From Mycteria americana (Eukaryota; Chordata; Aves; Ciconiiformes; Ciconiidae), in NCBI RefSeq assembly GCF_035582795.1, contig NC_134366.1, positions 95,227,756 to 95,291,755 on the forward strand: a stretch of DNA of 64,000 nucleotides, in the 5' to 3' direction. This document shows positions 45,505 to 60,500 of this stretch, one piece after another. The position numbers and the translations under genes were made by a program. The notes under the pieces are model-generated. The model ran no database searches. It was not told the origin of the DNA and was given only the letters and a program-made list of their open reading frames with translations. How positions within the stretch are numbered: position 1 is the first letter of the stretch; every line of letters begins with the position of its first letter.

Positions 45505-48500
45505 TTGTGGACTGCTCTATAATTACAGTTCTGTAATTTGTTTTATTAGTTCTTTCAGTGTTGTTTGTCTTTTAGACTTGGCTGTTGTAGTTCTCAAAAA
45601 TAAGCAGAATCATTGAAGACAGTTTTGTTTCATGAATGCTGTAAATAGTATGTCCAGGGAATAGGTTGGGAATGAGTATTTCCAATACTCTGAGCAGACT
45701 TCAGGGACTTAAAGGAGTGGTATAATCCAAGACAGCAATTTTAAATCAATCCAAAGTGTAGTGACAGACCTTTAGTAAGAGTGGTCTTAGAGGAAGCACT
45801 TGTCCTTTGTGCCACTGTCCAGGAGGAGCCACCCAAGCAGCACATAATAGAGACTGGATGATCCAGGAGAGCCACCTCGCCTTTTCAGAGTGACACCTCA
45901 TGCAGGCATCCCCAAATGTTGCAAATTGGGTTGGTGGGACAACGAGGAACCACCTCTTCATTCTCTCTACAACTTTACTGGTCCAGACTGTCTGATCTGA
46001 GTTCTGATCAACAGACTGGCAGTGTCAGATGAGTGTTTCGTGTGCAAAATATATATATATATATATATATGCAGTGACATGCTCCACAAAGGAAGAAGCA
46101 GCCAGTGATCTTCAGAGTGAAACATGCTGCAAGCTGCCACGGGCATTTGAACCTCTAGAGACAGCCTGCCCTGAGCACTGAACCAGTGCATCACTGGCGT
46201 GATGGGAGTGTTATCTGTGGCCTGGCATCTGTTTATAGGCACTGCTAACAGAGCCTAAGCTGCAGTCAGATAAACCACTAGGGAAGATACTGAAGCGCAG
46301 GTCCAGGGACAAGGTCACGTTAGCAGTGGTATTTGAGTTGGCCTCTGCTTGCAATGCCTGTTCTGTACTTAAAAGGACTATGATCTTTTGGGCTGTCAAG
46401 TCCACATTTTGCACAATATTGTATTTCCTTGCAACCAAATTGTTTATAGAAAAATATTGGTTAGCTATTGAAAACTAGACTATATAGACTAAGAACCAAG
46501 ATCATGTATGATGTGGTGGACAACCAGCTCTCTTGCTCTATCCTGCTTAATCTGTGCATTCATGCTCAAATTCTTCTCACATTTTCCCCAAGGATTATAT
46601 CAGATGTTTCCCTTTTGTCATGCTTCTTTGACAGTGCTTATGCAGGCTAAGTTACACATTCTACTGAAAATTCAGAAGTGGTTTCTCAAGTGCAAGTACC
46701 CTACTTGATACTCTTCACTTGATTTTTGGAGGTACAGTGTTGCTGTTTAAATCAAGTGAAGTTGTGAATGCCTATCCCCTTTGGAAATTGCAGCAGGGTA
46801 TATTAATGAAAATGCCCAGACTTCAAGTTTACAAACTGCTTTTGAAACTGTTGCATTATGTGCACAATAGCTGAGATACTGAATAGGTTTTCCTTAGATT
46901 TTCCAAGGACACAAACACCACCAAATTACACCTTCATATTGCTATGTTAATATTTTGATCTGATCCAAAACCTGACCTACCTGAAATAATTAGAAGCCTT
47001 TCTGAAGTTCTAAATATGCATTTCCATTAAAAAACCACCACTGAATAGTCACACCTGTCAGCCTGGTTTAAGTTTTTAATTAATTTGTTCCTCAAGATTA
47101 CCGTACCTAAAAGAAATGGTAACAGCTGATCGAATTGCTTCATATGCCAAGAGTGACAGTGAGATGACACTAAGTGAAAGCAAAATGAGACTTTCTGAAC
47201 ATTGATTGCTTGATGAGAATGTTACAAAAGGCTGCTTGCCAGTCTGTGAGACCTAGAGAAAGACAGACAGGAGTTACCTCAGGGTGGACTTTCTTAATAG
47301 TGAGTTGGCTTAGCTCATGTTTTCTGTAGTGTTTCCTTTCTGCGTTAACCATTCTGTAACCACTCTGCGTTAACACCCTGCTGTGACTTGAAGCTCTGCA
47401 AAGCCAATGCAGACTAAAATCAGCATGACTTCTGTTACTTCCATATCGTAGCTCCCCCTTTGACACAATGCTAGGTGTATCATTTCTGTCACACATCATG
47501 GTTATACCATGCCAGCACAGAGCAGATACAGAGACTGGGCAATTTCCCATGCGTTTTTCTTCTGCTGTGGACAGTTGTGGGCTTCTTATTTCAAATGCTC
47601 AAGTCATAACCTTTTGATTCCTAAAAGGTTGAGGATCTCCAATGGTCTATATGGAAACCAGGGTTCCGGAAATAGCAGAGGTAGCAGAACTCATACGTAG
47701 ATGCCTGGTGGTTCATTACTGCTGATGGTTTATCAGTGCTTTTCATAGGGGCTGCAAATCTGTCTTTTGGTGCTCTCTTTCAAGAGAATGAGAGTGCTTC
47801 TTGTCTCTGCATAGGCTACAAAACACTTGGATCATTTCTCCATGTGATATCAATAAAATGTGTTGGGGGGATTGCATATATGCGACTGTAGTTAGCCCAC
47901 CCACACAGAAAAGGGGGAGTAGAGAGAATATTTGTGCACCATTTGTCTCCCTTTGTACGCTTAACAAGGTCATAGCTGAACTCTTTGTCTGGATGAGGCA
48001 GTAAGCCCATGGCAACATGCCTGTTATTGATACACTGCAGCATCTATATCAAAGCACTTCATGGGCAAATCAATGGCATTTTTGCATTGTCTTTTCATAT
48101 GCTTTCTCTAATATTACTATTGTCTACAAAACAAGATACCTAGCTCTTGTAACATGAAGCACGTCCCTGGATGTCTCTTCTGCCCTGTCATCTAGGCCTA
48201 TCACAAGAGCTTATATACTTCCACTGTGTTTTAGGAAATTTTTCCTGATACTTATTCAGTAGTACTGTGAAAGGAGAGGATCCCCTTTTTTCCTTCCTGT
48301 TTTTTTCCTCTCCTTTTCCCCATCCATTCCCTCCTCTACAGTTTCCTCTCCTGCTGTACTTCTGCCCAGTACTCACAAAATTCTTGAGCTGTCTGTCCTT
48401 GTCCTCTTACTTTCACTCACAGATCAAGTAGCATGATTGCACCGTGTTTTTTCAGAACTGTGGATTGTGCTATTATCCTCTCCGTGTTGCATCAGGAAAC

Positions 48501-51500
48501 GTTACCGTTCTTCACAGCAGCGCTTCATGACAAAGCTTGCTTTTTTCATTTAAACCTCCAGCGCAGTTTTTTACTTTCTACTTCCCTTGATGTGTTACAG
48601 TAATGAATGAGGATCGCTGCTGTAAAACTTGTGGAAATTTCTCTTTCTTTGCAACTGGAAGTAGCTAGAAGAGATCCCTCTGATAGACAAAAATGAAATT
48701 AAACTTCAGTTTGCAGCTGGCCATTATGTTGCAGCAATAGCATTGCTGTCATCTGGGCGCCTAGGGTATGTCTCCATGGGCAGCTTCTCTATAAAGATTT
48801 TAAATAAATATGACAGGAGCCCAATACCCTTCTGTCAATTTTAATGTCATAGCGGCAAGTATTCCAAGCAAGTATACACCAGAGGTCTGTCTTCTCTCTT
48901 GAAAGTGCAGGTTAATAATAAGAGTGCCACATTAGTTAATACAAAATTCTGCCATAAATATAGAGGATGAAAATTAGAAAATGGTTTGGCCTTTTGATAA
49001 ATTAAGGATGTTCTCTTTACACCTGGCCTTTTTGCTTTTTTTTGTGGTGATAAACTCAAAACAAATGGGTAGGTATTTGACATGAAAGGAGTGTGCAAAC
49101 TTGTTTGCTGGTTAAAAGTTTGCAGATACCACTTTATCAAATGTCATCTCAGGAAATAATGTGAAAGGGGGATTATCATTATAAGTGAATACAAGTAAAA
49201 GCAGTAAATGTATCGGGTATAAATTTGGCTTCTTGTGTTCTTATTGTGGGTTCTTAAACATAAGTATCAGGTTGTGACAAAAAAACTTGTAGTAATCCAC
49301 CTGTTTTTTTTCAGCCCCCATCAGAAAGTAGATATTCATTGGACCCCAGCATTATGTGTCTGGGAGCAGCCTGAATTGTAGTCTGGCTTCACTACTTGAT
49401 TTGCACATACCATGTCGTAGGTGCTCTGGGAATCACTATGAGACTGAGGAGAAGTGACCACAGATAGACACCATTTCCCAAAATACATTATCGTTACATC
49501 TAGCGTTGTTGCTTTCCATTGATCTTCACTATTTTATGTTTCAGAATTTTTGTCTCATCTGAATAACAAGTTCAAATAATATCTCTAATTTTCAATTAAA
49601 TGAAACCTTAGATTTTTTTTTCAGTGCCAAATTTTTAAGATTTATCTGTATCAAACTGGAATTTAGAGCCTTAATGGGGTGTGAGACCTTTCTCAGATAC
49701 ATGTGTTTCTATCAGTATTATTTCTACTGTCTCTGTCTCTCACTGTTCACACTCTTTTCATGGTATGTTTTCCTGATGCGAGCAGGTTAACCATTTGAAT
49801 CCTTTCTTGGTGTTCTTGATACAGCAATCTCAGGCTGGTATATCTTTAATTTTCTCCCTAAGTCTTTGATAAAAAAAGAAGAAAGTTATGATCCAAAATG
49901 GTGCAGTTCCTCTAAAATGTTCTTAGGACTTCTTGTTGCAGAGGTTTTCAGCTGCTTCTAAGATCATGTGAATTCGGAAGAGTTCAGCTGAATCAGGCAG
50001 TGCATCATCTTACACGCCAGCCTGCAGCAAAGTTTGGTTGTTCCAAGTTCTTGATTGTCTCTGTTTACATGTGAAGTGATTATGCTGTAAGTTACAGAAA
50101 TGGTTTCTCAGGAAAACACCAGCTTTGGAGATATGTTATCCAAAGTCATCACTCCTTAGAAAATAAACAATTTGGTGATTAACTTGCCCTTGTGCACAGT
50201 TAATGTGTTGTTATTAAAAACAACTAAAAAAATTGTTGGTTTGGGAGTTAGCCCTTGGGGGCTAAGAGGCTGTTAGTGGTAACTAGAGGTGGAGGGGATG
50301 GAGAGAAGGACAGGATCACTACCTCCCATGTACCCTCTGCCAAAAAGTACTATTAAAAAATTTCCTGTGGTTCCTGCTCCTGCATATCTTGAGCTCCCTC
50401 TAACCACTTGCTTTTGTAATGACAATTAAATGGGGATGCGTTTTATACTGAATTCTTAAAATGAAGAGTCAGCATTACACAGATGTTTAGCTGTACGTCC
50501 CAGAGGATTTGGGGAGTCTTAATGGTGGGAAGGGAAATAAGAAAATTGAATGGAAACAAAAGATAAATAATGGGAAATACTTTTTTTTCTTTTTGTAGTG
50601 GAAATGTCTCGTATTTACAAAATGCTGCTTCAAAATGTGAAAATTTGAAAAGAATAAGCTGTCAGTAAGTCATACCTCATTATGAAAGGTCATGCAATAT
50701 AGCATTTACAAATGTGCACACCTGGTTGTGTGTGTTATAGAAGGTGTACTTATTGTGACAGTTACTATTTCCATTTTGTAATTGTTTGAAAATCTGATTG
50801 CGGTGTCATACATTTTCATTAATTTTCACCCTGATGTACTGGGACTCCATTACTGTGTTGAACTACATAGAGTAAAAATGACCTACTGAATCAGGAGAGA
50901 TCTCTGCATGTTAATAGACTTCTAGAAAAGGTATATCCTGGTTCATTAGCAAATAAAAAGCTATTAATTAAAATGTTTATATGTTCAAGTACACACAGGA
51001 TGACAGAAATGGCTTTTTGAAGCATACAGAGGAATCGAGGAATCTTTAGAAAAAAATTTTTTTTGCTAATCTAACCTAAATTGATCCTTAGATAGGTACA
51101 CTTTAATTTTGAAATAAGTACATTTTACTTATGCCCATTGTCCCTGATTTCAAAGGTGAGTAGGCTAATGATTTCTTAAGTCAACTCCCATTATTATATT
51201 GTCACTTGTTATAACATCCAGACAGTGGCCAGAGGTACTACCACTAGGCAGATGTTTTGGAAAAACTGTGTTCTTGCTGAGGACACCCTTCAGCTAGAAC
51301 TACAGAAACATAACTTTAGACAGCACTCTAGCCAGGACTGTGCCACCAGGTAGCAGATAAAGTCAAATGAGTCATTTTTAGTGTCTTTTTTTCTTTTCTG
51401 TTGTGCTCTGTATGGAAATGACCAGTATAAAATAATAGTACAAACTACCAGTATAAAGTACGAACAGTATTGCTGCTGTTTAATAAATGTAAACTCAGCT

Positions 51501-54500
51501 GAGACTGTGCATGCTTGTTTTGTTTTTGTTCCTCAGACAGACTGATCTATTTGTCCTGTAGAACCAAAGTGAACAAGCAAAGCTACGTGTGCATCACAAA
51601 CAGAAAAAACGTAATCTAACCCTGTTCTGTATGGTAGAAGGTAACGTTGCCAAGTGGTTAGCTGCAGTCTTGCAGGTGCTATAGTACTTCTTTAAGGAAC
51701 TGAACTGCTTTAGCTATTATTAAAGCAATTAAAAGCCATTCAAACACATGAAGCACAAGGACGTGACAGATCTAACAGACTGAACTAGAAAATTAGCAGT
51801 CGTTTTTGTTAGATTAACAGAAAAATCACTAGTGGTATTGACACTCAGGAGTTTGTAGTTGCTTTAAGATTTCTACATCCCATTGAAATGAATGGGTACT
51901 ACTATAGAACTATATTCAGATTTAACAGCACATTGATCTGTTACACATTTGCATTGTCACGGCTTTTATTATCACTTTAAAAAGCTAGACATTTATTTCA
52001 AGCTGAGTGAAAGCTTACCATCTAAGAACTCTTGAAATCCTTCAGATTGTAATGCTTTGAATCCCATTGCTATTGATTTCTTCAAGGTCATTTTCTGTGT
52101 ATTTTCTTGTGTAAGTTCCAGTCCCATTGACATTAGTGGAAGTTTTGCAGATGATTGTAGTAATATCTGATGTTGGCCTTCTGGATTAAACCCTTAAGAT
52201 ACATATGGAAGGAAGAAACAGCCTGTTCTGATTGTATTCAGGTGACTGGATGTTTCTAGATGGAAAATGAAGATGTTGCCTTTCCGACCGCCACAGCTCA
52301 GCAGCAGACGTAGTAATGGTAGTAGAAGAATGAAGTGGTTGCTTTCTCTCAGGTCAACGGAGGTCGATTTCTCTGTGGAGAAATTACATTTCTCCAAGTT
52401 CATTTAAACAAAGATGTACCCTTGTCTGAATACCTTTTAGAGAACTTTGTTCCTTGTCTTTTGTGACATTAAAAACCTAGCTGGGCTAAGTTCATTAGGT
52501 TTGGTGGTTTCCTACTATAAAAAGTAAGCTGTTAAGTTGAAAACTTTTTTTAATTCTGTCTTCTGTTGCTCCTTTATGAGCTCTAAATAGAAGATTGCAT
52601 ACTGAAATAATGTTTTCTTTGTTTTCTATGTCTGAATTAAGAGGAATTCGAGGTTCCAGGATTTACTGGTCTCTTGTTTCTATGACAAGATTTATGCCTC
52701 TAGAAATGCCACTTGCCACTGGAGAATAGGGAGAATTGTGTCTAACTTTGGCAGGGTTTGAACTAAAGCAAGTTCCTGGCCAATACAGCCAGCTCATACC
52801 ATCTTCAACATGGGATCTGATGCTACCAGAGTGTCTTCATGACCATCCACAATGCCCTTTATTGCGCTCAGAGCTTTCCCAGGAATGGCCCATTGACATG
52901 GGCAAGAACTTCATCATGGTCCATTCTGCTGTGGGCAGGGCTGTGAACAGCCACAGAAGTGAAAAAATTGCTAATTGTAGTTGGCATTTGCTTTGGAGAG
53001 CTCCACATACCAGTAGGGTGCAACTGCAGAATGGAAACCATGCAGAATGCATGGTGTAAAATTGGGTTGAGAAGACTCCTCACTGCTGTGGCTGTGGAAG
53101 GTGATGTAGTGTTTATGCACGTGCAGACACATGCATGCACATTTGACTTTGTGTCTGCAGTGTAGTTTGGGGTAATAAGAAACAATATTGCAATTGTTCA
53201 AAGTAGGAGAGTGAAAGGTGCACATCTACTGAATAGTTAATGGCTTGAGAGATCAGAAAGCCAGATTCAGGTATGAACTCTAACAGGAAGGGTTGGGAAG
53301 TTCTGGGACACAGGTGTGTGTGTCTGAGACAAACACAGATTCACCTGGGCAGGAGGAGATTTTCACCTTCTCATTAGCTTCTACCTTCTGTGTCTCCTTC
53401 ATTGCACTGACATTGTGTATGCCTAGTACAGTGTCATGCCAGTTTTCCAGTTCCGCTCCATCTTTTCGTCTGCTGGAAGATGGAGGAGCTACAGCAGTGC
53501 CGCAACTGGCAAATGTGTGTCTCTAGCTGGGACGCGGCAGTGCAGGCCCATGGTCGTGATGTTCTCAGTATGGAAGTGTGTTACTGTCATGGGAACGTGC
53601 ATGGGGATACACTTCAGCACTTGACTAATACGTGGAAGACTTAGTCCTCTCTCCCCTTTGCACCATGGTCTTTGCTGGCCATTTTGCAAATGCTTAAAGT
53701 CTACCCTACTGCACTCCTTATTTTAGAGCTTCGTTTGAGTTGTATCACTATTTAAGTACTGCTTGCTTTATGTCAGTCTTCGTAGCTCTCATCTTTCCAC
53801 AGTTAAGTGGCTACAGATATTAAGTAGGCTAATGCTGCAGTCGCTGCCTATGAGAAGTTTGTCATTGATGTTCACTAAGGGCTAATGTAGATACTGTGAT
53901 AACAGGGTTGAACCCTAATAAATGAACCAGCAGTTGGAGAATTACAGACTATTTCTAAATCCTCTGAGTCTATAGAAAAGGTGAAATACTTAAATCTTCA
54001 TTTTGTGATCAGAAGAAGGCATGAAAGAGAAATTTACTCTCTGATAGCAATGTCATGTACAGCAATATAGATAAGAGATGGTGGATATCTTTCTTAAATA
54101 ATTTTCTTTTATGGCTAACACAGGCACTAAAAACAAAGATGAATGAGAGGCTGGTGAGATTAATCAGGCCATATGCTGCAATACGTTGACAGTGAATGTA
54201 AGAACAATGAATGTCAATCAGTTGCTATTAAATATAATGGCCAGTGATTTACCACCTCATTAAAAGATCAGGACACCCAATTTGCTTGTATGTGAATAGC
54301 AAAACAAATAGTCATTAAAATTTCCTGATAGGGCATTGAGTTCTTCCTTCAAACACATTAATTTTGCCTGCATAGGAAGAGGAGCAGTTTAGCAGAGTGG
54401 AAGCTATCTCATGGGGTATATCGGGGCACAGACTAATACAGGGGCACAAGAAAACTGTTTTCCAAATATAGTGTCTGTAAGTATGTATATGAGTTTGTGT

Positions 54501-57500
54501 GAGGGGGTACATATGTACTGCATTTCATCAAGATTTCGCATCAAGGGGAAGTATTGCTTTTTACTTGTTTTAGTATTTGCCACAGCACCTGGATTTCTTT
54601 GAGGTTGTTCCCTACTTACTGTATAATATACTCAGAGGTTCAACAGTGCCATCCTGTGGGTGATCTTAAAGGTTTGAAAGCTATGGCAGATAAATAAATG
54701 ACCTCAACAGGATAAATTATCATAGAATATCAGACACTGTTATGTCCCCGTGCAATCAGCTAGAGTGTTTCCCTCTGGTAGTCAGTCAGACTAATTATTA
54801 CTTTTCTGTCCAGAAAATTAATAACCTAAATGTATTATAACCAATGGGAAAGTATTTCAGGCAAGCTGATGAGCAGTGTGCTTGTTACTTTTACTCTATT
54901 GCTGAGAAATGTGTTTTTAATCATCTTGGAATTTACTTTCCCAGACAATGCCAAAATCAAAGGCAACTATGTAAATTCAAATAAGCACCCCCTATAAAGA
55001 AGTATCTGGACATCTTTAAAGAGGCATTAGGCTGAAACCAAGACTAGTTAGCTTTCATGTTTCATAACCAGAAAATATGAATTCCTAAGCAACCTTGAAG
55101 ATTAAGCTGGATGGTTTGAACAACTGGCCAAAATGCTTTTAATTCCAAAAAGATAAGGGCAGGATTAAAGTCTGAAGTTCTGTTGACTGAAGATGAAATT
55201 CTGCTTAGAATATTTGGAGAACTTTCTGTTCATGGAGTGAATACCATGCCAGGACAAGGCACAAAATAGCAAAACTTGCTCTAATTAGGCAACAGTTGGG
55301 GGATCAATGGGTAACTGCAGGTCATACTATTTCATATAAGTTTTTCATTTTGTTTGCCTAAGCAACTTGTTAATGAGAGTGAATGATAAGTTTATGTGGA
55401 AATGAGCAAGGAAATAAAGGGCAAGCTGCTCAGTAGAAGGTTCTGCTCGTTTTTCAAGTCCCTGCTGTTTTGGGGTGCTGGAGGGGTGAAATGCGCGCTG
55501 TCTGCACGCTGCCTTTGCCCGGTGGTTCAGGGAGTTGGGTGCAGCTCCGGATTCTGCGTAGGTGCCTCTTCAGGTTGCAGCCTGTCGCATCCATTTCTCC
55601 TTTGCTTTCCACAGCTAGAGGCCAACTATGAGTCGCAGTACATGCTACTGGATGATCTGATTAAAGGAAGGAAACCCCAAATTACAAACTCCACTGTTAC
55701 TCTTTGGTAGTTAAAAATTATGACATGATTTGTGGTTCCTAAGTCTTTGAAAAACACGTCATGCTATTAGTCTATATTTCATATGTCTGTTTGCCAGGCA
55801 CACTTAAACAGGAAAAGGTAATCGCCAGTGATAAGACATGATTAATTCCCATGAGTATGAAAAGACAAATATGAATCATTCTTGTTTAGAAGATTAGTTT
55901 CATGTAGTTTTTAAGTATTTAACATATTTTTACCTATTTTGACAAAAAATGTTCTAACAAAAGCCTTGCATCTGTCTAGTTCTGTCCTTTTTAAAGTAGG
56001 CTAACCTGTTTTAAATGTTGGCATATTGGGAATCTTGAGACTGTGCTTGTACCCTGATTTACAGTATGTAGATGAATTGGATGTATTGGGAAAATAATCT
56101 CTTACAATATTTAATTGAAGGCAGAAAGGGTAATGACATACCGAAGTTTAACCTCTGCATAGAAGAGGTTTCTTTGTAGTCCTGATCAGTTTAAGGATAA
56201 CTTGAGCCCTGGAGCATCAGCATTCATATAACTTTTACACATTTCTAATCTAATTGATGTGAATGGGTTTGCATCATACAAATGTCTAATTCTGGTTTTA
56301 AATCTCACTGAACTCTTGATATTGATGTTGCCTTATTTCCAGGAGGTTCTGCATTTAATTCTACAGTATTTTAAAGGTATCTGCTATTATTAGTTTTAAA
56401 TGTATGTCTTCTACTTTCTTCAAGTGTCACTTTCTACTTATACTATAAAGAAGGTAAATGGGAACAATATTCACTCTTTTGTATACTGTATGCAAACAGT
56501 TCTTAGCGCTTTTCTCATGTAGAAAGTTCTCCATGCGCTCTCAGCTATTTTTTCCATTTTTACTTCTGCTCTAATTCTTTACTTATGGTGTTCCTGGACT
56601 GAATACAGTATTTTAAATGAGGTATACTGTGAGGTACTATTTTTGCCATTGCTTTTTCTCATTCTTTATTTGTCTTAGCATGTTGTTTTGATTTTTCTGA
56701 TCACCAGTGAACATGGAGCACTAGCCTTCTACACCAACTGGCTGCAGTAAGACCCATTTTCCGTTTCAGGAGCTTTTATAGTTCATGTGGAAAGGAATGA
56801 TGCATATGCATGGTTCTATTTCCTGGTTAGTCAACTCTAAACGTAGGCTTTTGTTTTGGATCGCACTGTGAGTGGTGCTCATAGTCCTTCCTCCAGATCG
56901 GATCTGCAATTCAACCTGGAAACTAGCATCAGATTCAGATCCATCCCATCAGGTAGAGGTGCAGTAGGCAGTTCAGATACTGCAAACAGGAGAGTGGCTG
57001 CAGGCGTTCATCCCTCGTGTGGCTGTGGGAACGTGCTGCTCTCTTGCCTGCATTTGGGACCACTCTTAAACAGCTATGAATCTGTGTAATCTATATATGT
57101 ATACATGCATAGCCTCTGCACGTGTGTATGGGCATACACTGGATATATAGATATAGTTAATAACTATAAAATTCCCTGTTAACTTAGAAAACTAATTTAT
57201 TCAGTTTCTCTATTTTAAATGGAGTTGGATAAATACTCATCTGCCCTGTGTATGTTCTGTGGCCTGTAGGAGATTTTGCAGTAATTCCTATGTCACTGTG
57301 TTTGTCTTTACAGTATGTCTGTCAGACTTCAGTTCAACCAATCCCTCTAAGGTGAAGGCATAAGATTTTAGTATTATTAATGCCTCATTTCATCTAGTTA
57401 ATGATCTTTTCAAGTATTCAATCTTCTTTGTGATTTACTTGCAATGTCAGATAAAGATCTTATTTAAGCTAAGTATTATGAAATAATAGAAATCTTTATT

Positions 57501-60500
57501 TTATTTTAATACAATCAGGATAAATTAAGCCAGTAGAGAGTCTGATGTTAAACAGGTGCAGTTCTTCGCAGCATCACACATGTAAAATCAGGGTAGGTTC
57601 TTTGAACACTCAGATCTTAACAGATGTGTTCTTTTTCTCCATATGTTATAATAAAATAAGGATTTTCTCTGAAAGTATTGACACGCACTCTAAGCAGTCT
57701 TGGCAAACACACCATTGTATTCCTTACACAATATCGGCTGTGGTTATTATTTAACTTCAAATAAATGTGTATATTAAATAGCTGTAAAGCACATATATGT
57801 ATAAACAAAATCAGTTTTTGTCAGAAAGTAATATTTTTTCACTTTCTTGTTTACTGATGCCTAGACAAAGGAATGCTGCATCTTCAAAACAACATCTGTC
57901 AAACTGATTTTCATCAGATTAAGTATATCCTCAAAGCAACCATCACAGCTTACAAAATACTAGAAATGTAGGTTGTGCTTTGCATAAAACACCAATAGAA
58001 TTTAAAGCACTGGAAGTGTTTTACAAATGTAGTGATGATAGCCTGCGCATATTCTCCATTTTTGTTTCTATTTTCGGTAGGTTCTTGGGAAAGATAATGA
58101 GGGATGTTGCAACACTGCAATCCCAGTAGATGTCCCAGAGTGCAATTACGGAGTTATGGTCCTGGCAGCTAATCTGAGTCTGCAAAAGCCAATGGTTTGA
58201 GAGTCTGGCAGTAGAGATTGAATTTATTGTGACGAAGTTCATCTGTAGAAAGATTTCTTTCATTAAGAATGAAATTAAAGTGTGAGTCAGTGACTGATTA
58301 CCCAGGCCTTTCTCTGATCTGTTGAATTCTTTATTAGTATAGATGCGTGATTATATGCTCTGGCCTGATTCTGATTCTATAGATCATCAAAGATAACTGA
58401 TAATATTAAATTTTTAAAGATCTTTTTTGGGACAATGTAATCTAGTAAAAATGGTGGGAAAGACAGTGGCTTTAGCATAGAACATCAATACAGACACACT
58501 CAATCATTCACGTTTCTGGCCAGCTTTCTGTCTTTTTCCCTGCTAGGGAATAATGAATGCATGAAAATGAGCTTCCTAATGGGCTGGTGTGTCTTCTGTA
58601 GGAACAAAGCATTTTGCCTTTGTAATCAGTTAAGTTGAGAGGTGAAGCCTCATTACAGTGTGCGCCCACAGCAGAGTGTGGGAACTCAGGTCAGCCAGAA
58701 ATGAATGTTGGGATTTCTGTAAAAGATCCTTGTGGATGGAGGGTAGAGGCGCTCGAGCTGGAAGCCACGTCAGTGTTCCCATTAGTTCGTCCATTTAGAA
58801 GCTGGAAATCTAGCGTAACACAAGAAGAGTCCAATCAAAAAGCCGTGGAGAGGACAAACAAGGGTGAAAGTTGAGGACAAATCTGTTCCAGCTGCATCTG
58901 GATGTAGATACATTTTTACAACTCTGGTTTTCCATTAGGTTGCTCCCTATGTGTCAGTGAATTGCCCTGTGCTATCCTAAAATGTTCCACATTGACCTTA
59001 GGCGAGTTAGTATGAGGCGTTTTTCCCACACACCCGTGGGACAGTCCTAATTACTGTCCTGCCTAAGACAGTGCAGCTGAAGACAGTCCCAGAACCAATT
59101 GCATACAGACAAGGCTAAATATGTTATAAGAGTTCAAGATAAATGCTTTGTATCTGAAGGACATAGTTTTTACCAGGAAAATGGTATTGCTGATTTTTGT
59201 CTTCTTTATCAAGATATGCTGGCTCATTCTGTGGTACTACCTGAAACATAAACCTCAGACTGGATTTTTAGCTTAACTGATTCTGAAAATGATCCTTACA
59301 GGATCTTCAGCCTAGTTCCTTAGACAAAAGAACATACAACTAAGTAAAAATAAGTATGAAAATGTACCAAATATGCTAACTTTATCTAGCTTTATTATGT
59401 ACCCAGGGAACTTGGCACTTGCAAGCTCAGGTCCCTTGAATATTAATAGCATGGCATTTTGAATAGGAGACCTGGGTTTCTGAGAAGACTTTTACGATTT
59501 GCAGCAGGAAAAGCTGTGTTTGAAACAGCCGTTATGCTAGAGATTCCTTCTGGTTGTCATTTTTGGCCAAAACCATGGAGCATTTAATTTGTTTTTAAAG
59601 CAATAAGTATGGAACAGACAGCAGATAATACAGTCTAGTGGTAGGCAGACAAGCCGTAGCACGTTCAGCAAATACAGTCTCTTTTTGGGAAATGTTGATT
59701 TGAATTTCATGCATCATCCAAGCATAATGAACACTGAAAGGTCATAGTAAGAATATAAGGAAAAAATCCATCTGATTTGAATTTCTCACTATCCAATATT
59801 GTTAATAATACAATGTCAAACAAATAACTGTTTCTCTGAGCGTGACTAAAGCCTGATTCCATGTATAGTTGAAGAATAACTTGCCACACTTTTTTTTCCC
59901 TTTTACTGTTCATTTTCTTTATAATGTCATGGTGTTAGTTTATGAATGGGACCTTGAGCCACTGCGGTATATCTGTGTTTTCTCAGTCAGTTATTTCTTC
60001 AAGTTTGTTACTCAGCATCCAGGAAATCTCATGCAGCCTGTAACATACTAATTGGCTCAGTACAATTAGGATAAAATGAAAGTGTTTTGCTATTGATCTT
60101 TGCTTGTTATTAGTTTATACTAACAGAAAATTGGATTGAAGAAGTCTAATACAGTATCAAAATATTCTTTCTCGTTGCAGGAAATATCACTGGTACTCTT
60201 AAATGGAGGTATTTTAGAGCAGAACTTCCTTCCTGTCTCCTTTTTTCTAATCCTGTCTTTCTGACTTTTAAAAAAATTTCTCGAAGGAATGATGAGTCTT
60301 GTTAGATAACTAGGGTGTTCAGAGACTGTGTAGCAATGCTGTGACCTAAACAGCGCTCAGGCAATATTTATTAGACCATTATATCAAGATCTAATACTGT
60401 GCTGCTTGTTACCTTAACTTCACTTAACATCATAGTAATAAATCTTTACAAGCTGTGTAGTTGTAAAGTGCATCACAATAATCATTCCTGTAATAAATAA

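Noticed and set aside
52736..53689. Cluster of open frames on both strands in intron 2
   Set aside because: Six-frame openness without motif, starts or conserved splice context; treated as chance.
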